Shown here: piece by piece, positions 20,996-32,983 of the stretch
Numbering within the stretch: the stretch's first letter is position 1
Layout: each line of letters opens with the position of its first letter
Assembly: GCF_033473495.1 (NCBI RefSeq)
Contig: NC_088939.1
Location: forward strand, 4,340,001-4,404,000
DNA length: 64,000 nucleotides
Reading direction: 5' to 3'
Source of the DNA: Cercospora beticola
Taxonomy: Eukaryota; Ascomycota; Dothideomycetes; Mycosphaerellales; Mycosphaerellaceae
Position numbers and translations under genes: made by a program
Notes under the pieces: generated by a model
The model's database searches: none
What the model was told of the DNA's origin: nothing
The model's input: only the letters and a program-made list of their open reading frames with translations

Positions 20996-21602
20996 ATTTG
21001 CGCGGTGTTGACACCAGATGAACTTCACCAAAAGTTGGAAGTCGAGCTTCAGTTTGACGTAGTGAAGACAGGCCGGCTTAGCTCCGGCGACGACAACCAA
21101 TCACATGCATTAGAAATTGATGATCTGTGCAACGGTTCATAACGCTTTTTGGGTATTGCAACGACTATGCATTAAGATTGATCTCCGAGCTACATGACCT
21201 TTGCGGTCTTCTTTCGGGGTTCCTACTCCGATTCGAGCCCCCAACCTCTCGCGCCTCCTTGGCTTTGTTCGTCCTTACGGACGCATTCCCTTTCCGCAGT
21301 CAACTGTGGCAATGCACGCTTACCCACGGCCCCACATCGACACGTATTATCTGGACGAAACTCGCCTCCAACGCCACTTTGCCCTCGTTCCAGACTCATC
21401 CTGCTGTGGCTGTGATTCAGAGCTGTATGCCGTGTTTGTATCCACGTGTCCGCGGGATCAAGGCTGTTTTGGGCTTTACTCCCTCGTCTTGGGTAGCGTG
21501 AGGTGGCCTCCTTACATCCAATATGCTGTATTCGGGTTGTAGTGGCTGGAGGGAAGTGCTCAGGAGGGTCTTGTGATTCCGACATCCTGGGTGTATCCTT
21601 GT
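20996..21602. other. Intergenic, about 0.6 kb
   Basis: Promoter of the Hub1-like gene and 3' flank of the next minus-strand gene. Nothing further seen. Confidence 0.45.
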
Positions 21603-22669
21603 TCACTCTGCTGGCACCTCCTTCACGGTTACTGTAGGCCCGGGTTTGGGTACGGCCACAGCATCCAGACTGCCAGCGTCGACGACTGGTTGCAACGTGT
21701 CCCAAACTTGCTTCATCATGCACTCCACCCATTCCGCTTCCTCTAGCTGTAGACTCATCTGTTTTCGAGCCATTCGGCTACGTTTGATCTTGATTCCAGG
21801 AGTTCCGCAGGGTCCAACAACAGGGCTTGCTGGGGCAGAAGATGCGGGAGTAGTGCCATCTGGCGATGACGGTTGTGATAGTACAACGTCCAACTCCAGG
21901 CATTGGTGAATGAGTTCTTCTATCCCGTCTCTCGTGACATTAGCTTTGGGCTGCATTCTCTCGAGGAATCCTTCGCCGAATAATGAGTCTTCCTCGACAG
22001 CTCTTTGCACGGACTCCAGAAAGAACATAAATGATGGCAATGTGGGGCCTTCGATTGTGAATGGATAATGCACATCGCTCAGCAGGCAAGCGGCGTAGAG
22101 CAACCTGATAGTGAATTCGGAGTCCAGAGAGTGTTCCACAACGCACGCGGGGCAGCCACGTGTGTAGCACCAATCGCGTTCCTTCTCTGCGCTGAGGAAG
22201 CACTGGATCCAGACGAAAGCGCTTCGCGATTGACCAGTGAAGGCGTACTCCAGGTCTTCGAGCTTCGTTGCGTGTGTTGCAGCAGAGGCGACGCCGCACG
22301 CTCTGTCAAATAGTTCGACGACCGGAACAAGCAATGCGTGAAGGATGTCGCGTATTACCAGCCAACGCTCAAGAGTTTCCGGAGTCGCAGCGGAATGGCT
22401 GCCACAGAATCTGTAGAAACGTTAGGACCAAACGTGAAGCGCCGATTGCGATGGGATTGATTGGCATACCCATAATCGTAATGTTCGGCCAGATGATTGC
22501 GGAGAATGTTGAAGCCGTGGGAATGAGCCAAGGTCTCGACGTCCTCCGCTTTGAGTAGAAATGGAGCTGCGCCTGGCACGAGCGTTGTAGATGCCATGTT
22601 ATCGAGGCTTTCGTTCGTGGACGCTCTCTTGTCTTTCGCAATGGTCGCTACTGTTGGTGACTTGGACAT
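21603..22669 (-). CDS. Hypothetical protein, two exons
   Basis: Exons 22470-22669 and 21603-22410 are joined in phase 2 over a 59 nt intron with donor GTATGC, branch-like CTAAC and acceptor CTACAG, giving 335 residues. It reads through LAHSHGFNILRNHLAEHYDYG into a helical region (LERWLVIRDILHALLVPVVE). A short Cys cluster (WCYTRGCPACVV) sits near residue 150. The C-terminal part has a Ser/Pro/Gly linker, a basic KIKRSRMARK patch and a final helix. There is no signal peptide. I do not recognise the family. The strong intron signals and good frame make it a confident gene of unknown role, possibly a cytosolic or nuclear protein. Confidence 0.7.
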
Positions 22670-24818
22670 TGCAGGCCAAGTGCCTCATGAACTGCAAGGT
22701 AGTGCGCTCCTCTACCGCATGGCGGTGCTTTGTTCGCAGCAAACGCGACGCGATATATGACCGTGCGATGAGGTCGTCGTCGGCGCAATCACGGGCGCTT
22801 CCTTATGGGTCCTAGCAGAGCACTGTCGCTAAGGCAATGCTTTCCTAATAGTGGACGGCTCCGCTGGAGAGCAGGAGGAACGAGTGAGACGAGAAAAGCT
22901 ATCGAGGAGGATGTCGATCAATGCGCTGATAGTGAGATCGGTAGCCCACCCACACTACGTACACCGCAGCGACGGTAGGCTCGAGGGACGGAAAGCAAAA
23001 GCAACACAGCTCAGCAGGCGGTTTCTGCAGGTACGCCAGAGCATCGACCAGGCTTGCGTGGCGGGAAGGCGTGTGGAGCGGGCCCAGCAAGAGCATGTGA
23101 ACGTGATCAGAGCGCATCCCATGGGTGTGCGAGGCTACCGCGGAGGACAGGCTCCGCGCAGCCCCCAAGACCGCGATGCTTTCCATGGCACAGCGCGAGA
23201 GACGAATTGGGGGAGGGATGTGCTGGCACGCCTGGCACATGAAAGAGCCTGGCCAGCTGTGGAAACGGTGTCTTCTCGGAGCAGCGCTTTCTAGCCAGCT
23301 TCTAGCGGCTTGCAATATTGAGCAAGCTAGCGACCACTGCGGCAATCCGACGCGCCGCCTGCTGCATGCTAGAAGCCTGTCTGCGAGCTCATCGGGCCAA
23401 TGGCAGACGCGGAATTGTCGTTGAAAACTTCACCAGACTTCTGCAATTTTTCCTCAGCGATGTTCTCCCTTTGCAACAGCTGATGGCCTTTCCTGTGGCG
23501 GACATCAGGCCTCACCCCAACAGCCTCCTCCTCGGCCTCGGAATGTCCGGCGTCGGCAGCGACGATGAGACTGCCGATGCACCAGCGATCACCTCATCTC
23601 GCAAGCGACTACCGATTCCGAGTGCAGGATTGCGGCCGGCACTGCGCACCGCCGTCCCAGACGTCCATCAATCACGAGGACGCCCGCGAAACGTTGCTCA
23701 CAGTCGGTGCACGCTGGGCGTATGCACTCCGCAGTTGTGACACGACAAGGAGCCTATTTGACGCGACCTTCCTGGTTGCATCGAAGCAAGTCTTCAGGCC
23801 TTGCCTTAGTCGTGCATATTCCGAGATGGATCTCTACCGACGAAAGCCACAATATGCGCCTGATACGCCAGGAAGAAGCGTCTCGTGATGAAGTGTGCGC
23901 CTTGCATCCTGCTGCGATCAGGTCTATGCCCTTCGCGTCCGGATTACAGACAGGCGTCTGGACATCGACTGGAGAGTACCGTTGTTCTCGAGCGCCACTT
24001 TGCATGTGAAACCACGGCAAAGCTCAAGTAGGGCATGTGATTGCAACTCAAATGCAAGTAGGCTACTGTATAGGCTGACCCATGGCTTCAATCCGGGGAA
24101 GAGAACGTAAAGCTGGGTTCTGAAGCTGCGCCGTGACTGCATCGTGACTTTGCCCATCTTTTTCGGCAATGTCTGCAATCTGATACTGCTCAGGTCTCGA
24201 GATCAGGCGGGACGCAAGCATATAGACTTTGGTTTCCCGCCGTTGCACAAGAAGTCAGCCAGCGGGACCGAGAGACGTCGGGTGTCCACCAAGCACAACG
24301 CTCGCAAATTCAACAACTCTCTCAGTACATCCTCCTCCAGACAGTCGACAATTTTCGCGTGTCAGAGTCCAGCTGACAGACCCGGAGGTACGCGTCCTCA
24401 CAGTAGCGTCTGCACACCGCCTCGAAAACTACAGACACTGTCGATCTCCCTAGCTTCGCACCCGTCTTCCCCGGACAGACTGCGACAAGAAAGATCGTCA
24501 GGAACAAAGATCAGCTGGGAGTCTGCCGTCAACTTTTGGCTTTCTTGCTACATTATATGTTGTATAATGCGAAGCGCGAATGCTGGCCCAGTACATGCGG
24601 AGACGGACTGCTAGCCTGTCCAGATCGATGATCTTCAACCTTTTCGCTGCGAACGAGTGATAGGCGATAACCACTCCTTGGTAAGCATTTGTGTCTATCA
24701 GCTGGCATATTTGCACGTGTACATCAACCATGAGCTGTGGGACACCAACCATACTTGGAGCTTGCGAATAAAGCTACTTCGGCCTGTACATGTAGTAGCT
24801 GACCCGTGGTTCAACGTC
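22670..24818. other. Gene-poor stretch of 2.1 kb
   Basis: Between two minus-strand genes. The frames here (22851-23294 and 24144-24614 plus; 22899-23345 minus) are compositionally poor candidates and show no motif. I see nothing supported. Confidence 0.4.
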
Positions 24819-27800
24819 CTACTCCTCCAACCAGAATCTCTCCCACGCCTTCACCCACTTATCGTTCCTTAGCTCCTCCAACCACACCCTGAACTCAATA
24901 GGTTCTTCCCCATCGATATTCATAACACCATTCGTAATCCCATGCCAACCATCAACAGGCCCTTCAACATACGCGTGATCACGCCCGCAGAAATAACTTC
25001 CTTTGACAGGACACGTTGACGGGTCCTCGTTGTACTTTTGCCGTTTCTCGAAACAGTCTCCGCACAAGGTGGTAACTCTGCACACCATACAGACGTACAT
25101 GGGAGATTCTTTCCAGTACTTCCATGTCGCGTGCGGGTTGCAGTCGCCGTCACATTCGACCCAGCCACTCTTCAAATCTCCCGCGTCATCAGGTGGGATT
25201 GAGCTTGCATCACTTCCGCCATTGCTGGCAGTGTCTTCGGCGTTGGTGTCGTCGTCATCGTCGTCAGCGGCAGATCCTGCTGTACTATTGTCCTCATCAG
25301 CGCCGCTCTCTGCATCTTCATTGGCATCGTCATTCCCTGCTTCATCAGAGGCGGGCTTTTTCTCATCCTTATCCTTCGGTTCGGCAGGAGGATCCAGTTC
25401 CGAAAACTGAGCAGAGACCAAAATTTCAGCCTCTCGTTCCAGACCGTCGAGTTGCGAGACTATCTTCGCCATATTGATCAAATTGAGCCAGTCATTCCAG
25501 CCAATGTCATCCACTAGTGCCTCGTAACAAGCATCAAAGGCATTTTGTAATGTTGTCTGGAATTCCTTCGCTGTAGCCATTTTCCGAGCCATCTTGGACA
25601 CAATAACAGTGTGATGGTTCAGGTCAGATTTTGACACTGCGACCGATGTCGCCAAAGGTCTGCTTGTGAGGCTTTTGATTTCGTTGAAAAGTTGTGCTTT
25701 CACTGTACGATCGGAGCTTATGCGGTATTGCTCCCAGATGATATCGGCCATAAGCAAGATTGCTTCGCCGAGAGTGGTGGAAGGGTCTTCCTCGGTGAAT
25801 TTCAGTTGGTATCCATCTGATATCGTGTCCAGGTTCTCGTTCAAGAGGGCTTTGGCACTCTCGGCGTCGCCATTGATGAACCATTTACCTCGCGCAAGCT
25901 CCCAGCGAATGGGGGCTGCAGCTTCAACGGTATTGAGGAGGTCAATTACTTCTTCGTATATCTTGATTGCTGCATCCATCTTACCGCTTCTTCCAGCAGC
26001 CATGAAGAACTCGGTATGACCGCTGCCGTCGTATCTCTGTGATTGGTAAAAGGTGAATGATTAGCACACATCCTACAATTCCCTTATCTCCTACACAAGT
26101 AAACTCACCCAGGTCATGATTGTCAACTTCTCTGTAGTCTTCCAGCTTCCAACTCGGTCGATCAAAGTCGCGTCGGCCTGCTGTTCCAAGTAGAGGTAGA
26201 ATTCATCATATAGGTCCTCTCCAGACATGGGCTCTTGCGGATCAGCCTGTCTCGCCAATTCGTACGATTTCGCAACATCTTCGAGTTTGCCCTGCTCCTT
26301 TTGAATATTTGCCAGCGTAGTGTAAGCACGACGCAGTAGGCTTCGAGGGATATCAGGCTCCTTGATGACGATGTCAACAGCGTTCAGAGCTTCATCGAGC
26401 TCGTCTAGTATAATGTCAGCATTCGCCAGAACCAGTTGGGCCTCGAAGCGTCTCGGATCAGTTTGAAGAAGCTCGATCGCTTGGAGAGCATAGCCTCGAG
26501 CTTCACTTTCAGCAAAGCACCGGTTGTTCACCAAGAATGTAGCAAGTGCCAAGTAAGCATAGCCATCCTTCGGTGTTTCTTTGAATGTGTTGAAAATGTT
26601 GATGATCTCGGTCTCATCATATTCTCGATCTTCCTCATCGCCGTCGTCGTCTGTGGCTTCACTATCGGCGTCCTTCTCGACTAATAGATTTTTGAGTTTG
26701 GTCTGGAAAGTCTCTGTCAGTACGCTCGATTTCCATGCGCAAGAAGAGATATCTCTGGGTGAGCATCACCACTTACCTGCGCAATACACTGCCTCGCGTA
26801 TGTGTACGACCGCTTGAGGGTCGAGTCTGTCTTTGCGCGAAGCCAATTGGAGATGTGTGCCTTGGCCAGTGGAACGAAGGCTGTGCTTGTATCTGCGAAC
26901 ACATTCTGGTAGAAGGTCAGGGCACCCGCAGATAACTTTGATTCGTGTTTCATTCCAAGGTCGCTGTAGTATTTCAAGGTGCCCGTCAAATAGTCGTCCG
27001 GGAATGCCCAAAGTTGCTCGTCATAGTCGACATCCAACTCTTCAAAGACAGCCGCAACATTGTTATGATTGGTCATGATTGCGACCATCGACTCTAGTAC
27101 TGTAAGCAATTCTGCTTCGGGGAAATGACCCTGGGTCATCGCCCAACTAAGATGATAAGTCCACTCAGATGCTGCGTATTTCTTCAGTCCCTTGTCGACA
27201 TTCGGATGCATGCCACAAAGTATCTGTGAACACAGCACGAATATCTCCCGGTGCGCCTGTTCCGCATAGGTGCGTAAACCAAGTTCATCTCGTGGGGCTG
27301 TTTCGAAAAAGCTGCGGGTGGACCGATCGTGAAAGCGCAGAGGGTGATCACCGTCACTGACACTGGACTCATCGGCTGTCTGACCTGAATTGAGCACTTC
27401 CAGTGTCGGCTCCTCCACATAAATGCCGGCGGCATTGCGCTCTTCAGCTGGGGCAAGCCGTAGGAAACGCGACAGAGAATTGCCTTGAAGCTCTCTCTCC
27501 AGATCGAATGCATCTAGTCCATGCATCTTTAACAGCCCAAGACATTCTTGGAGTGTCAGTGCTCGATCCGAGAAAGCGAGCCATTTGAACAAGAGCCTGA
27601 GAGCCGGCAGAGCGGTCGCAGAAGTGTGATGAAACATGTCATCGAGGATCTGTTTATAGAGCGCAGGCCAATTTTCAGGCAGCGAGTTAAGCCGCTTAAG
27701 CACTAATGGCTCTCGTCCTACAGCGTTGAAGTGTCTGAGGATGTGTTCACAGAACAAGAAGTCGTATGGGGGTTTACCGTCTGTCCTCTCCACAAGAGCA

Positions 27801-29692
27801 CTGACGATGCTCTGCTTCGCAAACTTGGAGAAACGTTTAAGGCGGTCGTCGTCGTTCAGGTGTTGCCAGATGAGTAGTTGTAAGTCCGCCACTTGTTTCT
27901 GTGAAGAGACGTGCAGATAATCTGCACTCGCAGCCTGCAGACGTTCGTCTATTTCTTTATCAGGACGAGTGGTGCATATTAGTGAAATGTTGCTGTTGGC
28001 CATAGTTTTCGCTGCTTCGAAGAATTCCAGAAGCTCTTTCTTTTCGCGAAATATAAGCTCATCCAGGCCATCCCATATGATGTATAGCTTCGCAGACGAG
28101 CCAGCCGGGAAGAGAGGAGCCACCAGGTGTTTCCAGACATCCTGCCATTTTTCAATGTCAATATCAAGGTCCTCACGCCGGATCTCAGCATTGAGCATTT
28201 CGCATAGAACGGGGTTCTGCTCCGCAACCTGAATCGCTATCCAATTAACAGCATTGCAGAACGTGGTCAAATCGACAGAATTCTGCTCGCGGAAGAAGAA
28301 GCTTGCCACACATGTGTCCGCAGAAGCATGCTTGGTCAGATGATCGAAGACCGAAACTGCTATGTGGCTCTTGCCATGACCTGCCGGAGCCTCAATCGCA
28401 AGAATCGACATTCCCTCCCGGGGAGTGGTTGATGGTGCGATGAACGAGGTCCATGCCTTCTCCTCGAATAGCCACTGACAGGTATCTGGCAGAAGTCGTT
28501 CCTTAATACCTTGGTACAGGACTGCCGGATCGACTGTATCTTCGAAGAAGGTACGGACTCGGTTTGAGGTTGCTGGTTTGGTCGCCGCTTTAGATGCTCT
28601 CGGCAGCCCGACATCGCGATTTCGCTGATCGAACATGGTGAGAAGCTTCTGAATATTCTTCAAATCGTTTTTGACATCTTCCTGGTGTTCAAGCACGCTC
28701 TGGAGCATTTTCGTTTGATTCTCGATCATCTCGGTCTGCAAATCCTGGTTCTGCTGCAGCTCGACTGTCATGCGATTATTCTCTTCCGTATTGCCGAGAA
28801 TAGCGTATTCTGTCGCGGCCTGTAAGCGATTGAGACTTGTGTCCATTGCCTTTCGCGCGCCTCCCAGGTCACTGTCTTCTCCTTTGATCATGTTAATTAC
28901 CCACTTCTTTAACCTTCCAAGCTCGATGTATCTGTTGGGAAGAAGTCAGTTCGCCTGTATCATCAGCGTCTATGAGTAACAAATGGAAGTACTTTGTCGC
29001 GAAACCGCACATCTTCAGAATGCTTGTGAAAACATCCATCAGGCAGTTGCGGTATGCAGGATACGCCGGCAGTCGCGATTCCAGAATTGTGATCCTCTGC
29101 AAGAATGCATTCATGTCCTCGAAGAATGCATTGACGGCCTACAGGTCTCAAGATCAGCATGCGAAGCTCCCAGTCTTTCTGTCGACTGCAAACGAAGGCT
29201 TTTCTGCCAGCCAGCTGCATGGCGGAACGATTAGCCTGGGCCATTCGACCTACATCATAATCTGCAGACACTTGCTTGCAAGCACTGAGCATATAAGTCA
29301 ACGCTGTGCCTATCGCGGCTGCCGGCGGGAAAGCAGGAGTGGCCGCGGCAACCAGTTGTTGAGCTCCGGTCTCGATGTAGCCGATATTCGCCATGAAGAG
29401 GCTTCGGAGTTTGTCGACCTTCTTCTGGTTGTGCCTGAATTTGTGGAACGAGTTCATCTCTTTTGTGCCGAACGCAATGATCTCATTGACATTTGCGAAC
29501 TTGGGCTGTAGATCTGTGCCAACAATGCCCTTGTATGCTCGCAGAGCATCGCTCCACAGATCGGCCACATCTCTATGCACAATTAGCAAATCCTGGAGAA
29601 AGATGCTGATCGCGTTCTGCGTGCCTGTTGTCCTTTTCGAGCTCGCCCTTGATCTTTTTCACGCTTTCTGCGTCCTGAGCTGTTGTAGACAT
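24819..29692 (-). CDS. STAND/NLR-like protein: Goodbye, NACHT, TPR-like, Cys-rich tail
   Basis: Five exons are well supported: 29254-29592, 28993-29138, 26777-28931, 26109-26702 and 24819-26036, with introns of 115, 61, 74 and 72 nt. A first exon of 30 nt (29663-29692) is uncertain because its donor is weak. Total is about 1,493 residues. The N-terminus is a fungal STAND 'Goodbye' domain (FHKFRHNQKKVDKLRSLF, FPPAAAIGTALTYMLSACKQ). A coiled coil follows at about 225-280. The NTPase has Walker A APAGHGKSH near 354-362 and Walker B LYIIWDGLDEL near 455. Exon 5 has TPR-like helical pairs. An Asp-rich linker leads to a C-terminal module of paired cysteines (CMVC, CGDC) resembling a ZZ-type zinc fold. 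STAND proteins are signal-activated switches linked to fungal non-self recognition; that role here is inference. Confidence 0.85.
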
Positions 29693-30416
29693 GTCTGCTA
29701 AACGTTAAGGAACCAAAAACGAAGCGGCATGCCGAAGCATATCAGAGAGCCAAGGAAAATGTTGGATCTGTCTGGTGCATATTGGGAATGTCGCGCTCAG
29801 CCTCAGCTGAAGCTCTTGCGTGCCTCTCCCGCAGCTCTGCTTGCGCCACAGACGCCTATCCATTGGAAATACCAGTTGTGATTGGGGCCTGGGACGCAGA
29901 TTGTCTAGCACTGCTAGCATGGCGTGTACCAACAGTCGGAGCTCCTCACTCAAGGCGCAAGGCGTCCGGCCACGTGAACCCAGGTGCTGCTGCGGCCTAA
30001 GCAGAATCAAGCTCACCGCACAAGCCAAACGCAGCGGAGCTTGAGCTGTTGCAGAGGTCGTCGCGAAGCTGCAATGTCGATGTCGCAGCGGTCCCTCACA
30101 TGGTCGCTGCCGAGACTTTGTGACCAGAATGGCACGACTTCTTCACGCGAGCCTTTTTCGTCGAGCCAAGCGCTGACGCGCAAGGCCAGTCCGGCGCGTC
30201 TCCTATGCGTCCTGTGCACATATCACATCACACTCATATCGTGATGCCTAATAGAACGTTCATGGATTGTAGGAGACCGGTCGTGATTTTGTATGCCGAA
30301 GTACACCCGACAGCCTGCACCTGCTGACAGTGTCCAGGGGTTCCTTCATTCTCGCCTGTTTCGTGCTTTACATCCACGCGCTTTTCCCGTGGACACCATC
30401 AGGAGGAACAGTCAAT
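29693..30416. other. Divergent promoter region, STAND and phosphatase genes
   Basis: The 724 bp separate two divergent genes and carry both promoters. Open frames here are short and unconvincing. Confidence 0.45.
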
Positions 30417-31313
30417 ATGGGAAGCAAACCGCCCGCAGCCATTTTCAAGTTTGAAGCGGTGACGGATGTCTTCATGCAGTCTCAGCCCGGCACAAATCCC
30501 AGCGACTTTGACAATACAAAGCAGAACTTCGGCCTCATCCATCAGACGTACCCTACAGACCAGACAAGCGTGAGCGACGTGGACACGGACTGGCAACGGT
30601 TCATGCGCTATGTCCACTACCTCAAAGCTACAACCGGAGACCACATTGACTACAAAGTACTCTACCTTGGACGGCATGGAGAAGGCTTTCACAATGTTGC
30701 CGAGGCATATTACGGCACCAAGGCCTGGGACGACTACTGGTCTAAGCTGGACGGCAATGGAACGATGAATTGGCTGGATGCTCACCTCACCGACGTTGGG
30801 AAGGAGCAAGCTCGTGCAGCTGGAGCGTTCATGCAAGCTCAATTGGTCCAGCCACGAATGATGCCAGCACCGGAAGGATACTATGTATCGCCGATGTATC
30901 GCTGCTTGCAGACTGCCACGTTCACATGGGGGAACCTAAAACTCCCGCCGAGTAAACCTTTCAAGCCTCTGATCAAAGAGCTTGTGCGCGAAGTGCTCGG
31001 CGAGCACACATGTGACAAACGAAGCACCCGCACTGCAATACATGAGGCATTCCCTGATTTCCCGATCGAAGAAGGCTTTGCTGAGCAGGATGAACTTTGG
31101 CGTGCCGACCACCGCGAGACGCACGAGGAGCACGATGCCAGGACGCAGGCTTTGCTGGATGATCTGTTCACGAGCGATGACAAGACCGTTCTGTCGCTCA
31201 CCAGCCACAGCGGTACTATTGCAAGCTTCCTGCGCGTTCTTGGCCACAGAGAATTCAAGCTGCCCACTGGCGGCATGATCCCAGTGCTGATCAAGGCAAC
31301 GAGATTGGACTGA
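30417..31313 (+). CDS. Histidine phosphatase (phosphoglycerate mutase-like)
   Basis: From the ATG at 30417 the frame gives 298 residues. An upstream in-phase extension has no ATG and was left out. KPPAAIFKFEAVTDVFMQS and KQNFGLI are typical of a fungal group of PGM-like proteins. The RHG motif is YLGRHGEGFHN, with the phosphorylated His inside it. The second half has VSPMYRCLQTATFT, the Glu/Arg-containing REVLGEHTCDKR, and the second catalytic His in SLTSHSGTI. The fold is the branch-1 histidine phosphatase type; the substrate is unknown and true glycolytic mutase activity is unlikely. Two Asn-x-Thr/Ser sites exist, but there is no signal peptide with this start. Confidence 0.88.
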   Translation: MGSKPPAAIFKFEAVTDVFMQSQPGTNPSDFDNTKQNFGLIHQTYPTDQTSVSDVDTDWQRFMRYVHYLKATTGDHIDYKVLYLGRHGEGFHNVAEAYYGTKAWDDYWSKLDGNGTMNWLDAHLTDVGKEQARAAGAFMQAQLVQPRMMPAPEGYYVSPMYRCLQTATFTWGNLKLPPSKPFKPLIKELVREVLGEHTCDKRSTRTAIHEAFPDFPIEEGFAEQDELWRADHRETHEEHDARTQALLDDLFTSDDKTVLSLTSHSGTIASFLRVLGHREFKLPTGGMIPVLIKATRLD

Positions 31314-31944
31314 GAGCTTCATCAGCAATCAGCGCACAGGACTTCGCGAAGAACAGCTCAGCAGAAGTCGGAGGCGGACCCGGGCCAAGGTCCTTGAGGT
31401 CTGGTGCAGAGCAAAGTGCAGCCGCAGTGTGAGCAAGGAGGGCCTTCGAATGGGCCGTCATGGTCAATGGCTGCTATCCATCGCTTGCGTTCTGCGACCA
31501 GACACGCTTGCGATGCATATTTGTAGTCGCAAGATATGTCCCGCTGTGGTGGCTACGCAGAGACAGATGCTCCTAGAAATGGCATTGGCTGCTGGATGCA
31601 AAATGGGTGGCGAAGATGAATGATCGAGCTCCGCATGTCCAAGGCGCGTTGCCACGAAATATCGACTGTTCACATCACCTACAATCCAACATGCCGCGCT
31701 CGATTGGCGACGGGAACAATTTGTGCGCAGCCGAGACAGCGACGTTCGTACCTTCCCAGTTACACGATGTGTATATGCTCGGCAGCTGCGTCTGAGCTGC
31801 GACTGCCTTCCCGAGGGCGAGTTTGGAAAGCACCTACTACATGTAGGCACCGCTCCGCAGAGACGTCAACACAACACACCTCGAAGCACACTCTCGATTG
31901 CGACACTCGTTGACTTTACTCTCCCACTCGCTGCACCCAACAAA
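31314..31944. other. Intergenic, 631 bp
   Basis: 3' flank of the phosphatase and promoter of the BIM1-like gene. Nothing distinctive. Confidence 0.45.
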
Positions 31945-32804
31945 ATGCAACTCTCATACAGCATCGTGCTTCTTGCGGCAAGTTGTGCCGGTGCAACCTA
32001 CGACACGATTGGCAATGTCGGACCGGCAGCGTTTCTCTGGCCCCACGAACGCCCTTTCTTAGCGGATACGGACACCATCTCTCCCTGTGGCTCGACACGT
32101 GGTGTTCAGACAAGGACCGAGTTTCCCATGAGTGCGTTGCTTCGAGGCAGCACGGAGAGACCAAGCTGACACAGAACAGCAAATGGCCGAATTGCTCTTC
32201 TGGCCCGCAACAAGACACGCGCGGTTCATGTTGCAGTCTCGTACTCTAACAGTCTGCAGCCCTCGCTTATCCTACCTGCAATGCATCCTGACATGTTTCT
32301 GCAGACCCAGTTGAACAGGACGACTTCGATATCTTCGATGGGCCCCAACAAATCCAGCTCGGTATTGGTCACACTTGTATCTGGGCGCCGGACGCACCAG
32401 CCGGCGTGGCAGCTGGCGCAAATGCCACCTTTCAGGTGTTTTACACCACCGGAGGAGCACACGACGTCCACTACGCTTGCGCAGATGTCACCTACGTCGA
32501 TTCCGGCGCTTTCGACGAGCTCGTTCCATGCTTCAACGCCACGAGACCTAGCAGCTTGAATCCGCGTACCATTGTCTCGCCGACAGCGTTTCCTTACAAT
32601 TCTCCACCCTGGGCAGAGAGCGACAGCCGGTACACTCTGCTGTCACCTGGCCAAATCACGGCTATCACCATCGGCTCAATCGTGTTCGCTGCCTTGATTG
32701 CTTCAGGGCTGATTCCACTCTGGCGGCGCATCCGCAACCGAAGAGTGGAGCCGAAAGAAATGCAAGAGTTGGAGAAGGCCACAAGTGAATCGTTTCCACA
32801 CTAG
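31945..32804 (+). CDS. BIM1/X325-like secreted-domain protein with membrane anchor
   Basis: Three exons, 31945-32131, 32180-32251 and 32305-32804, join in phase 1 through introns of 48 and 53 nt to give 252 residues. The second donor (GTCTGC) is unusual, but frame and homology need it. A signal peptide occupies about 1-16. The ectodomain follows the copper-acquisition factor BIM1-like (LPMO-like X325) pattern: SPCGS, RTEFPMTNGRIALLA, HVAVSYSNNPVEQDDF, HTCIWAPDAPAG, and an ATFQVFYTTGGAHDVHYACAD block. The four pattern cysteines are present, but the mature N-terminus would be Thr-Tyr, not the copper-brace His. A transmembrane helix lies near 207-229, followed by a basic WRRIRNRRVE and an acidic tail, instead of the GPI signal common in this family. 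Confidence 0.75.
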
Positions 32805-32983
32805 GTCAACGAGATCGTGACCCCACTGCGTCCTTGCTTGAAGTTGCGTGATTGCGGCACGCGGATCACTGCGAAGCATGGCTCACAGGAATGTCAGACG
32901 ACATGGTTTTGTTCAAAGACTGAAGCATGATAGCTTGCACTCACCAGATATGTTTATGAAAAGCATGGAGACATGGAATGTAT

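Noticed and set aside
30330..30416. N-terminal hydrophobic extension of the histidine phosphatase
   Set aside because: The extension has no ATG in frame, so the apparent signal sequence is probably untranslated.
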